In this document: positions 1 through 9,162 of the stretch, piece after piece
Layout of the letters: the number at the start of each line of letters is the position of its first letter
Position numbering within the stretch: position 1 is the first letter of the stretch
From: an uncultured Lachnospiraceae bacterium
GTDB lineage: Bacteria > Bacillota > Clostridia > Lachnospirales > Lachnospiraceae
Direction: 5' to 3'
Assembly: GCA_944381615.1 (NCBI GenBank)
Contig: CALWLT010000003.1
Location: 1 to 64,000, forward strand
Length of the DNA: 64,000 bases
The notes under the pieces: generated by a model
What the model saw: the letters and a program-made list of their open reading frames with translations, nothing else
The model's database searches: none
Told to the model about the DNA's origin: nothing
Made by a program: the position numbers and the translations under genes

Positions 1-111
1 TGAAAGTATCTCCTGTCAGGTCTGTTTGCTATACCTATTTTTAGGAACTATCCATCTTAAAATCCTCACTCTTTCAGTATTTACAAGGCTTCGCGCCTCT
101 TTGTCACCAGG
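1..111. other. Left-edge segment after the truncated polymerase ORF
   Basis: There is no complete gene here. On the minus strand, just after the stop of the preceding membrane-protein ORF, another frame stays open from about 111 to the stop near position 24, but I do not recognise its product. The base composition and the abrupt loss of a hydrophobic reading frame could mean a frameshifted continuation, an inserted element, or simply the end of the gene. The window stops before this can be decided. Confidence 0.3.
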
Positions 112-702
112 TTATTTAGAAGAACCATACAAACAGCAAAAACAGCCAGAGAATAATATAACAGAAGCTGTAGATCCTTGCATATCAATCCCAGGCAAAC
201 GAACACCTCTTATTAAACCATCCAACATTCTACCATCATCAACGTTAAAACGATAATAAATAAATAATGCAAACTTCTGATTAAGTTTTCCTAAAAGTAT
301 AATTATGCTTTGAAAAAACATTATATTTGCCTGTGCAACACAAAATTCTTCTGTATTTTTAAAGACCAACGTTAATAGTGATGGAAATATTATGATATAC
401 AACAAATATATAATTGGCCCATTAACAGGATACATAAAAGTGTTTGCATTTAATTCTGCTTCTATATTAATTTTTCTTAACAATATAACATATAGGAATA
501 AAGAAAAAAAAGATATAAACATATATATCCAACTCTTTGGAACATATAACCATGTCTTATAATTTATTTTTTTTAAAAGAAAAAAGCATAAAACTGCAAA
601 CACGATCTTTCTTAATGTGATGATTTGATAAATCCTTACATCAAATTCTATCCCAAAAAGCAATATTAGCTTTACCCAAGCAGGAATCTTATTCGCATAC
701 AT
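112..702 (-). CDS. Putative O-antigen/capsule polymerase (Wzy-like) membrane protein, short or truncated
   Basis: A 196-residue, very hydrophobic, AT-rich protein with about four to five membrane segments, for example around residues 30-40, 55-75, 95-115 and 125-145. Polysaccharide polymerases of the Wzy/EpsG type are multi-spanning proteins of about 400 residues, so this ORF is about half the expected length. It ends abruptly after a hydrophobic stretch near residue 190. It overlaps the upstream glycosyltransferase by 14 nt, which suggests translational coupling. The polymerase call rests on hydrophobicity and on its place in a glycan operon, not on a recognised motif. A flippase fragment or another membrane protein is possible. 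It may be a pseudogene or a frameshifted allele. Confidence 0.5.
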   Translation of the reverse strand: MYANKIPAWVKLILLFGIEFDVRIYQIITLRKIVFAVLCFFLLKKINYKTWLYVPKSWIYMFISFFSLFLYVILLRKINIEAELNANTFMYPVNGPIIYLLYIIIFPSLLTLVFKNTEEFCVAQANIMFFQSIIILLGKLNQKFALFIYYRFNVDDGRMLDGLIRGVRLPGIDMQGSTASVILFSGCFCCLYGSSK

Positions 703-1777
703 CTTTCTTTCCTCTTTTAATCATAGACTTCATATACTCTAAATAATCATTAACTATTTTATCTTCCATCCATTCGCCTGCTGTTTTTTCAGCTTTCTTC
801 CCCATCTCAATCCTCTCTTCACAATGTTCTTCCATCCAGAACAACTTTTCAGCCATTTTTTTTGAGTCAGATACAGGAACAAGAATTCCATTTTCACCTG
901 AATTAATTAATTCTCTCGGGCCAAAATCACAATCTGAAGAAACACACGGTAATCCTAGTGCCATTGCTTCCATCAATGCATTCGGCATTCCTTCTGCTTT
1001 GCTTGAAAAAACAAATAAATCATATTCTTTTATTTTTTCATGAAGATTTTTTACAAAACCGCAAAATTTAATCCTATCTTGTAAGTGCAGTTTCGTTACC
1101 TTATTTTGCAATTCTTGGTGCAATTCTCCCTCTCCATAAATGTCCAGAATTCCAGTTCCCCCCATCTGACAATACTGAGCAAATGCTTGAATCAGAGTTT
1201 CAAAATCTTTATCTGAATGCAAACGTCCAACTGAACACATTCTAAAAACAGACATTACATGTGTTTTTTTTTCAATATCCTTTATAAATACCGGATTCTT
1301 AATTACAACTGACTTCTTTTGTACTAAAAGTGGATAACATTTTCTAGCTCCGTCTGTTTGAAATATAAAACCACTACATAGTGGAGAAACATAACGCATA
1401 ATAAACTGAAACAACTTATTATGCAATCTAGGATTTGTTCTTTCTAAACCAATTACATTTATTTGTAATCCAAAAGTCACACTAAGTGCATAGGGTATAT
1501 TTTTTATCGTAAATGCTAATATAATATCCGGTATTATTTTTTTTACTTCTTTTCTTAAATTTTTTACGCGAAAGATAATTTTCCCTATTCTTGATGTATT
1601 TCCACTTGCAATTTCTTTTATCTGTACTTTATCATCCAAAGTATATGCAATTCCTTTGAAATCGTAAAGAAATATATAAACTTCATGTCCCAACTCTGTA
1701 AATTTATTTGCAAGCACAGATGCAACTCTCTCTGCTCCTCCTCCTCCCAGGGAATTAATTACAATTCCAATTTTCAT
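689..1777 (-). CDS. Glycosyltransferase, GT4-like (GT-B fold)
   Basis: A 362-residue cytoplasmic glycosyltransferase. The N-terminal Rossmann half opens with IGIVINSLGGGGAERVASVL, the usual acceptor-side glycine loop of this family. The C-terminal donor-binding half holds an E-x7-E type motif (SKAEGMPNALMEAMALGLP, about residues 258-277). The family transfers a sugar from a nucleotide donor to a growing lipid-linked oligosaccharide with retention of configuration. Donor and acceptor cannot be told from sequence. It lies between the ATP-grasp gene upstream and the polymerase-like ORF, overlapping the latter by 14 nt, so it belongs to the same operon. It is AT-rich like its neighbours. Confidence 0.88.
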   Translation of the reverse strand: MKIGIVINSLGGGGAERVASVLANKFTELGHEVYIFLYDFKGIAYTLDDKVQIKEIASGNTSRIGKIIFRVKNLRKEVKKIIPDIILAFTIKNIPYALSVTFGLQINVIGLERTNPRLHNKLFQFIMRYVSPLCSGFIFQTDGARKCYPLLVQKKSVVIKNPVFIKDIEKKTHVMSVFRMCSVGRLHSDKDFETLIQAFAQYCQMGGTGILDIYGEGELHQELQNKVTKLHLQDRIKFCGFVKNLHEKIKEYDLFVFSSKAEGMPNALMEAMALGLPCVSSDCDFGPRELINSGENGILVPVSDSKKMAEKLFWMEEHCEERIEMGKKAEKTAGEWMEDKIVNDYLEYMKSMIKRGKKDVCE

Positions 1778-1808
1778 ATCAACCTCTTTATATTATTTCA
1801 TATTGTGC

Positions 1809-2771
1809 TTAATAATCTATTCCTGGAAGTTTTTCTAACTCGCCAAGTCTGTTATTCCAACTTTCATCTTTAAATTTTTGAAATCCTCCCCACGGAAAAA
1901 AGGTCATTTCCCCTACATACACTTTATGATTAATAATGTAACAATCTACTCTTACAAACGGAATTTCTGCCGAAAGTTGTTCCGCTATTGTAATCATTTC
2001 TTCATAGCACTCCGGCTTTTGTATATCTTCATCTAGTGATGGATAAAGAATTTCGATTTTGCTTTTTTCCCATTTTCTGTCATACGCTCCACAAAAATAG
2101 GCCATTGGTTTTCTGCCATCTTTTCTTGACTTGTTTTTCCATACAAATGTATACATTACCTTTCCATTAAAACAGTAATTTTTATAATCTATTAAATTCT
2201 CACCCATGTATTCTTCACATAGAATTTTCCGTTTCACATTTTTATATGGCCATTCTCTACTCATAGAAAAATAGTCAATTTTTAGCGTTTGATTTAATTC
2301 TTTTATAGCCTTTTTTATTTCAAATGTTTTTTTATCCCGACATACAATAACACCACCTGCATGATTAGCTTTAAGTACAAATTTGGAAGGAAGAGTCTCA
2401 AAATCGATTTCTTCAGCCCTATTCCAAACTCCCAAAACAGGAATCGTATACCCTGCTCCAACCTTTTCTTCAACCACTTTTTTTAATTTGTATTTATCAA
2501 CCATATCTGTATATTGTGGCTGCCTGTCATATAGCTTTCTCCAATTACTCTTTTCATTAAAATTTTTAGGTTCTGTTAAATTTGGCTCAACTCCAAATCT
2601 TTTCTTATATAACCATTTAATATACTTTTCATCATTCATATAAGGCCTGAATCGAATTATAAATACCAATTTATTCTTAAAAAGTGCATTATATAATCTA
2701 CGTACAAAATATTTAATAAATTTATTATCCGAACAAAGCATCTGCTTCAAACTATTTTTGATATCTGTCAT
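1809..2771 (-). CDS. ATP-grasp protein of the TupA-like type
   Basis: A 320-residue protein resembling the TupA-like ATP-grasp family found in capsule and teichuronic acid loci. Features seen are the N-terminal block with NEKSNWRKLYDR (about residues 72-83), a nucleotide-binding strand FVLKANHAGGV (about 130-140), the metal/ATP-binding stretch CEEYMGENLIDYKNYCFNGK (about 185-204), and VRVDCYIINHKVYVGEMTFF near the C-terminus. ATP-grasp enzymes join a carboxylate to an amine or thiol through an acyl phosphate. Next to a uronic-acid pathway, amide decoration of a uronate residue is plausible but is inference only. It sits 15 nt downstream of the epimerase gene. Confidence 0.75.
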   Translation of the reverse strand: MTDIKNSLKQMLCSDNKFIKYFVRRLYNALFKNKLVFIIRFRPYMNDEKYIKWLYKKRFGVEPNLTEPKNFNEKSNWRKLYDRQPQYTDMVDKYKLKKVVEEKVGAGYTIPVLGVWNRAEEIDFETLPSKFVLKANHAGGVIVCRDKKTFEIKKAIKELNQTLKIDYFSMSREWPYKNVKRKILCEEYMGENLIDYKNYCFNGKVMYTFVWKNKSRKDGRKPMAYFCGAYDRKWEKSKIEILYPSLDEDIQKPECYEEMITIAEQLSAEIPFVRVDCYIINHKVYVGEMTFFPWGGFQKFKDESWNNRLGELEKLPGIDY

Positions 2772-2786
2772 TATTATCCCTCTCTG

Positions 2787-3761
2787 TTATATATTGTTCC
2801 TATACCACTCAATCGCTGCTGCTATTCCTTTTTCAAAATTCCACTCTGGTTCATATCCCAAATATTTTTGCGCTTTTGTAATGTCAGCATTGCTGTGTTT
2901 TATATCTCCAGCCCGATCCGGTCCAAAATGCGGCTCAATCTTTTTCCCCAATACATCTGTAAGATGATAATATATATCAATCAGATATTCCCGTCCGCCA
3001 TATGCAATATTAAAAGCCTCTCCTGCTGATTCTGATGGTGCCTGACATGCTTTTAAATTTGCTTCTATTACATTTTCAATATAAGTAAAATCCCGACTTT
3101 GTTTTCCATCTCCATTGATCGTGGGGGCTTCATCATTTAATAATTGTTTAATAAACTTTGGAATAACCGCTGCATATGCACCATTGGGATCCTGTCTTCG
3201 TCCAAAAACATTAAAATAACGCAGTCCATAGGTATCTAACCCATACAGTTTTTTATATAACTTCCCGTACTCCTCGTCTACCCGTTTCGTTAATGCATAG
3301 GGGGATAACAGATTTCCTTCCTGTCCTTCTTTTTTAGGCAATACGGGATGATCTCCATAAACAGAGGAACTGGAAGCATAAACAAACTTTTTTACGCCTT
3401 GCTGTCTTGCTGCTTCCATCATATTCAACGTACCGCCTATGTTTACTTTTTCATAATATAATGGCATTTCTATACTTCTGGGAACACTTCCCCAAGCTGC
3501 CTGATTTAATACATAATCAACCTTCTCACAAGCTGACATACACGTATCCAAATCAGTAATATCCCCTTTGATAAATTGATAATTAGGGTTATCTAAAAAC
3601 AAATCTACGTTTTCCTGTTTTCCCGTTGATAAATTATCCAGACACCTTACGCGATACCCCATATTCAAAATTGCCTCACACAGATTGGACCCGATAAATC
3701 CAGCTCCTCCTGTTACGAGAAATATCGCATCCTTTTCAAATTTCAAGTGTTTATATCCCAT
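2787..3761 (-). CDS. UDP-N-acetylglucosamine 4-epimerase, WbpP/TviC-like
   Basis: A 324-residue extended short-chain dehydrogenase. It has the NAD-binding TGGAGFIGS loop (about residues 18-26), the WGSVPRSI segment typical of the WbpP/TviC group (about 90-97), a catalytic Ser region SSSSVYGD, and the Tyr-x3-Lys pair in SPYALTKR (about 153-160). Such enzymes interconvert UDP-GlcNAc and UDP-GalNAc (or the matching uronates). The gene follows the nucleotide-sugar dehydrogenase directly, and this pair is the known route to UDP-N-acetylgalactosaminuronic acid. Exact substrate preference is inferred from the pairing and the motif. Confidence 0.85.
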   Translation of the reverse strand: MGYKHLKFEKDAIFLVTGGAGFIGSNLCEAILNMGYRVRCLDNLSTGKQENVDLFLDNPNYQFIKGDITDLDTCMSACEKVDYVLNQAAWGSVPRSIEMPLYYEKVNIGGTLNMMEAARQQGVKKFVYASSSSVYGDHPVLPKKEGQEGNLLSPYALTKRVDEEYGKLYKKLYGLDTYGLRYFNVFGRRQDPNGAYAAVIPKFIKQLLNDEAPTINGDGKQSRDFTYIENVIEANLKACQAPSESAGEAFNIAYGGREYLIDIYYHLTDVLGKKIEPHFGPDRAGDIKHSNADITKAQKYLGYEPEWNFEKGIAAAIEWYRNNI

Positions 3762-3798
3762 GTTTATTGCTGCCTTCCTTTTCTCGATTTATAAAAAA

Positions 3799-5112
3799 CT
3801 ACAGTCTCCAGTACAGATAGCCCGCTTCCAACATTTTCTCACGATTCAAAATTCCCTTTATATCCATCAAAACCTTTTTTTCATTTTGTGTTCCATAAAA
3901 CTGCCCCAATTCCTGTTCCGACCAGTTACAGAACACATTATGGGCAACAGCTAAAACCACCGCATCCATATTTTTGACTTCATTTGTTTCTGCAAAAGTT
4001 ACGCCGTAAAGCCGTTTCGCCTCTTCGGCATCCGCCTCTGGATCCGCAATAATTGGATCAATTCCATACTCCTGTAATTCTTTTACAATATCAATGACTT
4101 TTGTATTTCTTGTATCAGGACAATTTTCCTTAAAAGTAAAACCAAGAATAGCTACTCTGGCATTTTTCACTGGAATGTCAGCACGGATCAGATTTTTAAT
4201 CAAACATTCAGCCACATATTTTCCCATATCATCATTGATTCGGCGGCCCGACAAAATGATTTGAGAATGATATCCCAATTGTTCCGCTTTATATGTTAAA
4301 TAGTATGGATCCACACCAATGCAGTGTCCTCCGACCAGTCCCGGCTGAAACTTTAAAAAGTTCCATTTTGTTCCTGCTGCCTGAAGAACAGACTTTGTAT
4401 CAATACCCATTTTGTTGAAAATAATGGAAAGCTCATTCATAAAGGCAATATTAATGTCACGCTGACTGTTCTCTATTACCTTGGCAGCCTCTGCGACTTT
4501 TATGTTTTCCGCTCTATGAACACCCGCCTCAACGACCAGTTCATAAACACGGGCAACTTCCTCCAGGGTTTCATCATCCATTCCGGAAACAATCTTTGTA
4601 ATTTTTTCCAGTCGATGTATCTTATCCCCCGGATTAATCCTTTCCGGCGAATAACCAACCTTAAAATCAGCCCCGCATTTCAATCCGGATTCTTTTTCCA
4701 GAATCGGAACACAGATTTCTTCTGTAACACCAGGATAAACCGTCGATTCATAAACCACGATACTTCCTTTTGTCAAATTGCGCCCCAACACATGACTTGC
4801 TCCCTCTACAGGACTCAAATCTGGTGTATGATCTTCGTTTACTGGTGTTGGAACTGCCACAATATGGAATTTTGCCCGTTTCAGTTCGCTCTCCTCTGAT
4901 GTAAAAAACACACTACTCTCTGAAATTTCTTTATCTCCAACTTCGTGTGTCGGATCAATTCCGCTTTTATATAAAGCTATTTTCTCTTTGTTAATGTCAA
5001 ATCCAATAACTGGTACCTTCTTTGCAAATGCAACAGCAATCGGCATACCAACATAACCAAGGCCAACCAAACTGATTTGTTCTTCTCCATTTACAATTTT
5101 CTCATACAGCAT
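3799..5112 (-). CDS. Nucleotide-sugar dehydrogenase, UDP-GalNAc/GlcNAc 6-dehydrogenase (WbpO/TviB/WecC-like)
   Basis: A 437-residue UDP-sugar 6-dehydrogenase, which oxidises C6 of a UDP-N-acetylhexosamine to a uronic acid with two NAD+. Visible are the GLGYVGMPIA dinucleotide loop (about residues 17-26), the YSPERINPGD motif, and the active-site Cys within LVGGHCIGVDPYYLT (about 259-273). It ends with the UDPG_MGDP C-terminal domain (about 315-425). Its ATG lies inside the last codons of the upstream glycosyltransferase (11-nt overlap), indicating translational coupling. Together with the 4-epimerase it should supply UDP-GalNAcA. UDP-ManNAc dehydrogenase activity is the main alternative. Confidence 0.88.
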   Translation of the reverse strand: MLYEKIVNGEEQISLVGLGYVGMPIAVAFAKKVPVIGFDINKEKIALYKSGIDPTHEVGDKEISESSVFFTSEESELKRAKFHIVAVPTPVNEDHTPDLSPVEGASHVLGRNLTKGSIVVYESTVYPGVTEEICVPILEKESGLKCGADFKVGYSPERINPGDKIHRLEKITKIVSGMDDETLEEVARVYELVVEAGVHRAENIKVAEAAKVIENSQRDINIAFMNELSIIFNKMGIDTKSVLQAAGTKWNFLKFQPGLVGGHCIGVDPYYLTYKAEQLGYHSQIILSGRRINDDMGKYVAECLIKNLIRADIPVKNARVAILGFTFKENCPDTRNTKVIDIVKELQEYGIDPIIADPEADAEEAKRLYGVTFAETNEVKNMDAVVLAVAHNVFCNWSEQELGQFYGTQNEKKVLMDIKGILNREKMLEAGYLYWRL

Positions 5113-6253
5113 TTTTGTTTCTCCCTACCATTTCATAAAAATTTGTCAGTTCTTTTACAAGATTTTGTATATCAAAACCGGCGCGTACCATTTCGTCATA
5201 GGTATCACGCCGGCTTATCTCTGTTGCCTTTACTATTTCTTTTTTCCAAACTTCTGTTCCCGCTTTCAGTGAAAGCATCTTCGTTGTTTTTAAAACAATC
5301 ACTTCTTGTGTTATTGTATCTGATATAATACAGGGAAGTCCGGCCGCCTGTGCTTCCAACACTGCTCCCGGAAGGCCCTCGTATAATGAGGGAAAACAGA
5401 AAACATCTCCTGCCTGTAGCAAATCATTTACATCACTTCTATTTCCCAGAAGAAATACAGAACTTTGAATCCCCATTTTTTCCGCCTGCAGTCTCAAATT
5501 TCGCTGAAGGCCTAACTTCGTTTCACCTCCAATAAAAAACATACAGAAGCTTTCATCTTCTTTTAGTAGCTCCTTTAAAACATCCAATAAAAAAATCTGA
5601 TTTTTAGGGGCAGTGAAATTTCCAACATGCATAATTACTTTTTTATTCTCAATTTTCAGAGTGTTTCTCAAATGCGATCTCTTTTCCTCATTAAATCGAA
5701 ATTTATTACAATCTATTGCATTTTTCCAGATCTGCACTTTTCCTTCCTGTACGTTTTTCTTCCCAAACAGCCATTCCCCCGCTAAATCCGATACTGCAAA
5801 ATAATGAGTAGCATATTTTCTGGTAGGAATCTTAATGATGTTTTTTACAATATTATTTATTGATAAAGTTGATATTGCAGTTCTTGAATGTGCAATTCGT
5901 ACAGGAACACCAGCCAAATAGGCTCCTTTGCAAAATACAGAACACCATGCATCTTGATACGCATGAACAATTTTATATTCTTGATGCTCTTTTAGAAAAT
6001 TTTTAAAATAGTTTACATACCAAAACATATTTTTTACAGTCAAAGGTGGATTGTAATACACTGTGCTGCCGAACGACTTTACCTCACTATCCAATAAACC
6101 TGGTTGTTCTCTATACGTGAAAATATCTATACAGACTTGATCATTATCGGTATATCTAATAATATCCATTAATCGACTCTCAAGCCCGCCTCTGTTCATT
6201 TGGCATACAATGGCTAAAATTTTTATTGCATTAGTCTTTTCCATAATATACAT
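5102..6253 (-). CDS. Glycosyltransferase, GT4 family (EpsF-like)
   Basis: A 383-residue retaining GT-B glycosyltransferase. The N-terminus carries the acceptor loop VCQMNRGGLESRLMDIIRY. The donor domain has VIMHVGNFTAPKNQ (start of the second Rossmann fold, about residue 207) and the E-x7-E region PSLYEGLPGAVLEAQAAGLP (about 291-310). The overall pattern is that of EpsF-type enzymes of exopolysaccharide loci. An AGGGAAA ribosome-binding site precedes the first ATG by about 6 nt. A start three codons later is possible. The 3' end overlaps the dehydrogenase gene. Confidence 0.87.
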   Translation of the reverse strand: MYIMEKTNAIKILAIVCQMNRGGLESRLMDIIRYTDNDQVCIDIFTYREQPGLLDSEVKSFGSTVYYNPPLTVKNMFWYVNYFKNFLKEHQEYKIVHAYQDAWCSVFCKGAYLAGVPVRIAHSRTAISTLSINNIVKNIIKIPTRKYATHYFAVSDLAGEWLFGKKNVQEGKVQIWKNAIDCNKFRFNEEKRSHLRNTLKIENKKVIMHVGNFTAPKNQIFLLDVLKELLKEDESFCMFFIGGETKLGLQRNLRLQAEKMGIQSSVFLLGNRSDVNDLLQAGDVFCFPSLYEGLPGAVLEAQAAGLPCIISDTITQEVIVLKTTKMLSLKAGTEVWKKEIVKATEISRRDTYDEMVRAGFDIQNLVKELTNFYEMVGRNKNAV

Positions 6254-6350
6254 CTATTTCCCTATAAAAAATTAATAATGCATTTCTAACTTACGATAAT
6301 GTACATTACTTTTATAAGTAAAACTAAAAATATATAAAAATAATTTGTCA

Positions 6351-7478
6351 CTATTTTTGATATACCTTTTTTAATTCTGCAATTACCCTTACGGCTGAAA
6401 ATCTTCCAACTTTTTTTAAATTATTATTACCCAACAGTTTGAGATCTGATTTTAATATCTTTTTGATTGCATTTCTGCAGCTTTGTACAGAATCAACATT
6501 AAATAAAGTTCCACCATATTTATCAATTAAATCAACATTACCTCTGATTGAACTTACTACACATGGAAGACCGCATGCCATTGCTTCCATAAGCGCTACC
6601 GATAACCCCTCTCTCTTTGACGGAAATACAAATATATCTGCGCACTTATATATTTCAATCACATCAGTCCGAAATCCAATCAAAAAAAGTTGGTTTTGAA
6701 CTCCCAATTCTCTTGCCAGTTTCTCCAAATATTTTTTCAAGAGGCCCTGGCCACATACCACATATTTAATATGTGAATTATTCAATTCCTTCAAGGCTCT
6801 GATCACAATTTCATGATTCTTATTTTGGTTTAATTCCCCAACCGACAATAGAACAATATCATCTGTCTTAAGCCCCAGTTCTTTTCTTTTCTCTTCGCGA
6901 TTGATCTGTACAGAATTAATCTTGTCTATATCAATTCCCACACCTGGAATATATATTGTTTCCTTCGCATGAAATTTTTTCTTTGCTATTTGATAGTCCT
7001 CTCGATTAATTACTAGCAATGTATCCGTCATCCACGAGCAAATCCATTCAACCGGATAATAAATAAGCCAGTTTTTTAAAGGAGATCCTTTGCAAAAATG
7101 AAATCCATGTGCGGTGTAAATAACTTTTGTTCTATTTAATTTTCCAGCTATTCTGCCAACTAATCCCCCAATGGGAGAATGGCAATGAATAAAAACATAA
7201 CTATTTTTCTTAAGAATATTATTGACCTGCAAAAAGGCTCTCACATTTTTTCTGATATTTGTAATTTTCCTTGAAAAATCAATTTGATAAAACTCTACGC
7301 CTATCTCTTTTAATGAATCCTTTAATTCCCTGATTTTTTCATCGGAACAGGTGTTTCCTTCTTCAAAATTACAAGCCACATCCACCTCATATCCCATTTT
7401 TTTTAACAGCATAATATTCGGCATATTAAATTGATCAATCATAGATGCTACAGAAGCCAACACTAATACACGATTCAT
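6351..7478 (-). CDS. Glycosyltransferase, GT4 family (EpsD-like)
   Basis: A 375-residue cytoplasmic GT-B glycosyltransferase. The HCHSPIGGLVGR segment (about residues 98-109) and YTAHGFHFCKG (about 121-131) are typical of the EpsD/CapM-like subgroup. The donor half begins at VLLSVGELNQNKNH and holds the E-x7-E region FPSKREGLSVALMEAMACGLP (about 285-305, cited in part). It is expected to act early in repeat-unit assembly because it follows the phosphoglycosyl transferase and its companion epimerase, but that is positional inference. About 97 nt separate it from the next gene, longer than most gaps in this operon. Confidence 0.87.
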   Translation of the reverse strand: MNRVLVLASVASMIDQFNMPNIMLLKKMGYEVDVACNFEEGNTCSDEKIRELKDSLKEIGVEFYQIDFSRKITNIRKNVRAFLQVNNILKKNSYVFIHCHSPIGGLVGRIAGKLNRTKVIYTAHGFHFCKGSPLKNWLIYYPVEWICSWMTDTLLVINREDYQIAKKKFHAKETIYIPGVGIDIDKINSVQINREEKRKELGLKTDDIVLLSVGELNQNKNHEIVIRALKELNNSHIKYVVCGQGLLKKYLEKLARELGVQNQLFLIGFRTDVIEIYKCADIFVFPSKREGLSVALMEAMACGLPCVVSSIRGNVDLIDKYGGTLFNVDSVQSCRNAIKKILKSDLKLLGNNNLKKVGRFSAVRVIAELKKVYQK

Positions 7479-7530
7479 ACTTATTACATACCTTCAATAA
7501 AACATACAAACAGTAAATTCATTCTTCTAC

Positions 7531-8361
7531 TTACTGAACAGATTTGTCATACACCAAACTCCCAAACGCTTTGTTAACCATTCCGCCAATCTTCCCCGGA
7601 AAATATGCCATCAGGTAAATTCCCCAGTTAAAACATTTAACCAACCGAATTCTTTTCCCGTTTCGCCTAGCTATATCCCGAACCATCTCGGCTGTTTTCA
7701 CATATTTGGGATCCTGAGGAAAGAAAACGCCTCCATCTCCATTTTCAATCCGAATCCTGACAAATTCACAAAGATTGTGAATGGAGAGCATACTGCGTTC
7801 ATTAGGAAAATCAGGAAACACAGGGCATTTCATTGCAATTTTCTCCAGTATCCTGTAATTCCCTTTGCAGCCCTTTCCGTAAATCATTGGCGGCCTTAAT
7901 ATTGCCACATGGAAAAAATCATCACACAACGGCGTTAATTTCTGCTCTGCCTTCCATTTGCTGTCTCCATAAAAATTAGAGGGAGACGGTTTCGTCTCCC
8001 TGGTAATTACCCTTCTTTTTCGGACAGAGGTTCCTTCCCCATACACAATAATGGAGCTCATATAAATAAACTGCCTGACTCCTGAAACTTTGGCCTTTTT
8101 AGCCGTTTCCACTGCCAGATCACAATTCACTGCATAATACAGTTTTTTCTGTTCTTCTGTTACCTTTCCAATATCGGCATGCGCAATCCCGGCCACATGA
8201 AACACTGTGTCATATCCGGAAAAATCTTTCTTTTTCCATCCCTCTCCCCGCATATCCACTGTATCTACCTGATACATTCCGGCAAATTCTGGTCTGTTCA
8301 GCCACTGTTCCACCGATGTACCGATATAGCTTCCTGCTCCTGTTATCAAAATTCTTTTCAT
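7531..8361 (-). CDS. NAD-dependent epimerase/dehydratase family protein
   Basis: A 276-residue extended SDR protein with an N-terminal ITGAGSYIGTS dinucleotide-binding loop, the VFHVAGIAH strand (about residues 53-61), a catalytic Ser region YMSSIIVYG and the Tyr-x3-Lys pair in NFYGDSKWK (about 128-136). It is shorter than typical UDP-glucose 4-epimerases (about 330 residues) and has a reduced C-terminal substrate domain. Proteins like this commonly sit beside small PglC-like transferases and may supply or modify the first sugar. The exact reaction cannot be assigned. Confidence 0.78.
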   Translation of the reverse strand: MKRILITGAGSYIGTSVEQWLNRPEFAGMYQVDTVDMRGEGWKKKDFSGYDTVFHVAGIAHADIGKVTEEQKKLYYAVNCDLAVETAKKAKVSGVRQFIYMSSIIVYGEGTSVRKRRVITRETKPSPSNFYGDSKWKAEQKLTPLCDDFFHVAILRPPMIYGKGCKGNYRILEKIAMKCPVFPDFPNERSMLSIHNLCEFVRIRIENGDGGVFFPQDPKYVKTAEMVRDIARRNGKRIRLVKCFNWGIYLMAYFPGKIGGMVNKAFGSLVYDKSVQ

Positions 8362-8417
8362 TTTTCCCTCTCAATACCCAGGTTCTTCCATTATTCTCGA
8401 TTTCCGAATTCTGAAGC

Positions 8418-9044
8418 TCAGGCTCTTTTCTGCTGTTTCATAACTCCTGTCCCGCCTTCCACAACGCCCTCATGCTTCAGTACGGAAGTTATCGTCCTGA
8501 GAAAACAGATGCAGTCCATGCGAAAGCTCAGATGCTTCACATACTCTCCATCCAGCCTGGCCTTCACGGGAATTTCCAGCTCATCCCGGCCATTAACCTG
8601 TGCCCATCCTGTCAGTCCCGGCATTACATCATTAGCCCCATATTTATCCCGCTCGGCAATCAGATCCTCCTGATTCCACAGAGCCGGACGGGGCCCGATA
8701 ATGCTCATATCTCCCTTCAGAATATTAATAATCTGCGGGAGCTCGTCCAGGGATGTTTTACGTAAGAACTTCCCCACCCTGGTTATGTACTGTTCCGGAT
8801 TTTCCAGAAGGTGCGTAGGCATGTCCTTTGGCGTATCAATCCGCATCGTACGGAATTTCAGAATATTAAAATATGTCTTATGGATTCCCACCCGTTTCTG
8901 CTTAAAAAAAACAGGGCCTCTGGAATCAAGCTTAATTGCTGCCATCAGACATAAAAAAACCGGAGAGAGGACAATCAGGCCAATCCCGGCCAGAACCACA
9001 TCCAGTCTCCGTTTCAATCGTATATATCCTTTTTTTTTCATCAT
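8418..9044 (-). CDS. Initiating phosphoglycosyl transferase (PglC/WcaJ-type sugar transferase)
   Basis: A 208-residue monotopic phosphoglycosyl transferase. It has an N-terminal membrane-associated helix (about residues 14-38, with the Asp/Pro-containing re-entrant pattern LSPVFLCLMAAIKLDSRGP), the KFRTMRID segment, the catalytic Asp-Glu pair in KTSLDELPQIINILKGDMS (about 96-114), and IGPRP. The family transfers a phospho-sugar from UDP-sugar to undecaprenyl phosphate, the first committed step of repeat-unit synthesis at the inner face of the membrane. It lacks the large N-terminal transmembrane region of WbaP-like members. It is the first structural gene after the two antiterminators. Confidence 0.93.
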   Translation of the reverse strand: MMKKKGYIRLKRRLDVVLAGIGLIVLSPVFLCLMAAIKLDSRGPVFFKQKRVGIHKTYFNILKFRTMRIDTPKDMPTHLLENPEQYITRVGKFLRKTSLDELPQIINILKGDMSIIGPRPALWNQEDLIAERDKYGANDVMPGLTGWAQVNGRDELEIPVKARLDGEYVKHLSFRMDCICFLRTITSVLKHEGVVEGGTGVMKQQKRA

Positions 9045-9162
9045 TTAATCCTGTTCCTGTCTGCCCCGCAAATCAATACTATTAATCTGACAGACATTAT
9101 TCTTTTCTCTATTTCAAACTGACATTGCGCAACACTCTGCCAGTCTGTTTTCTATACCTTAA

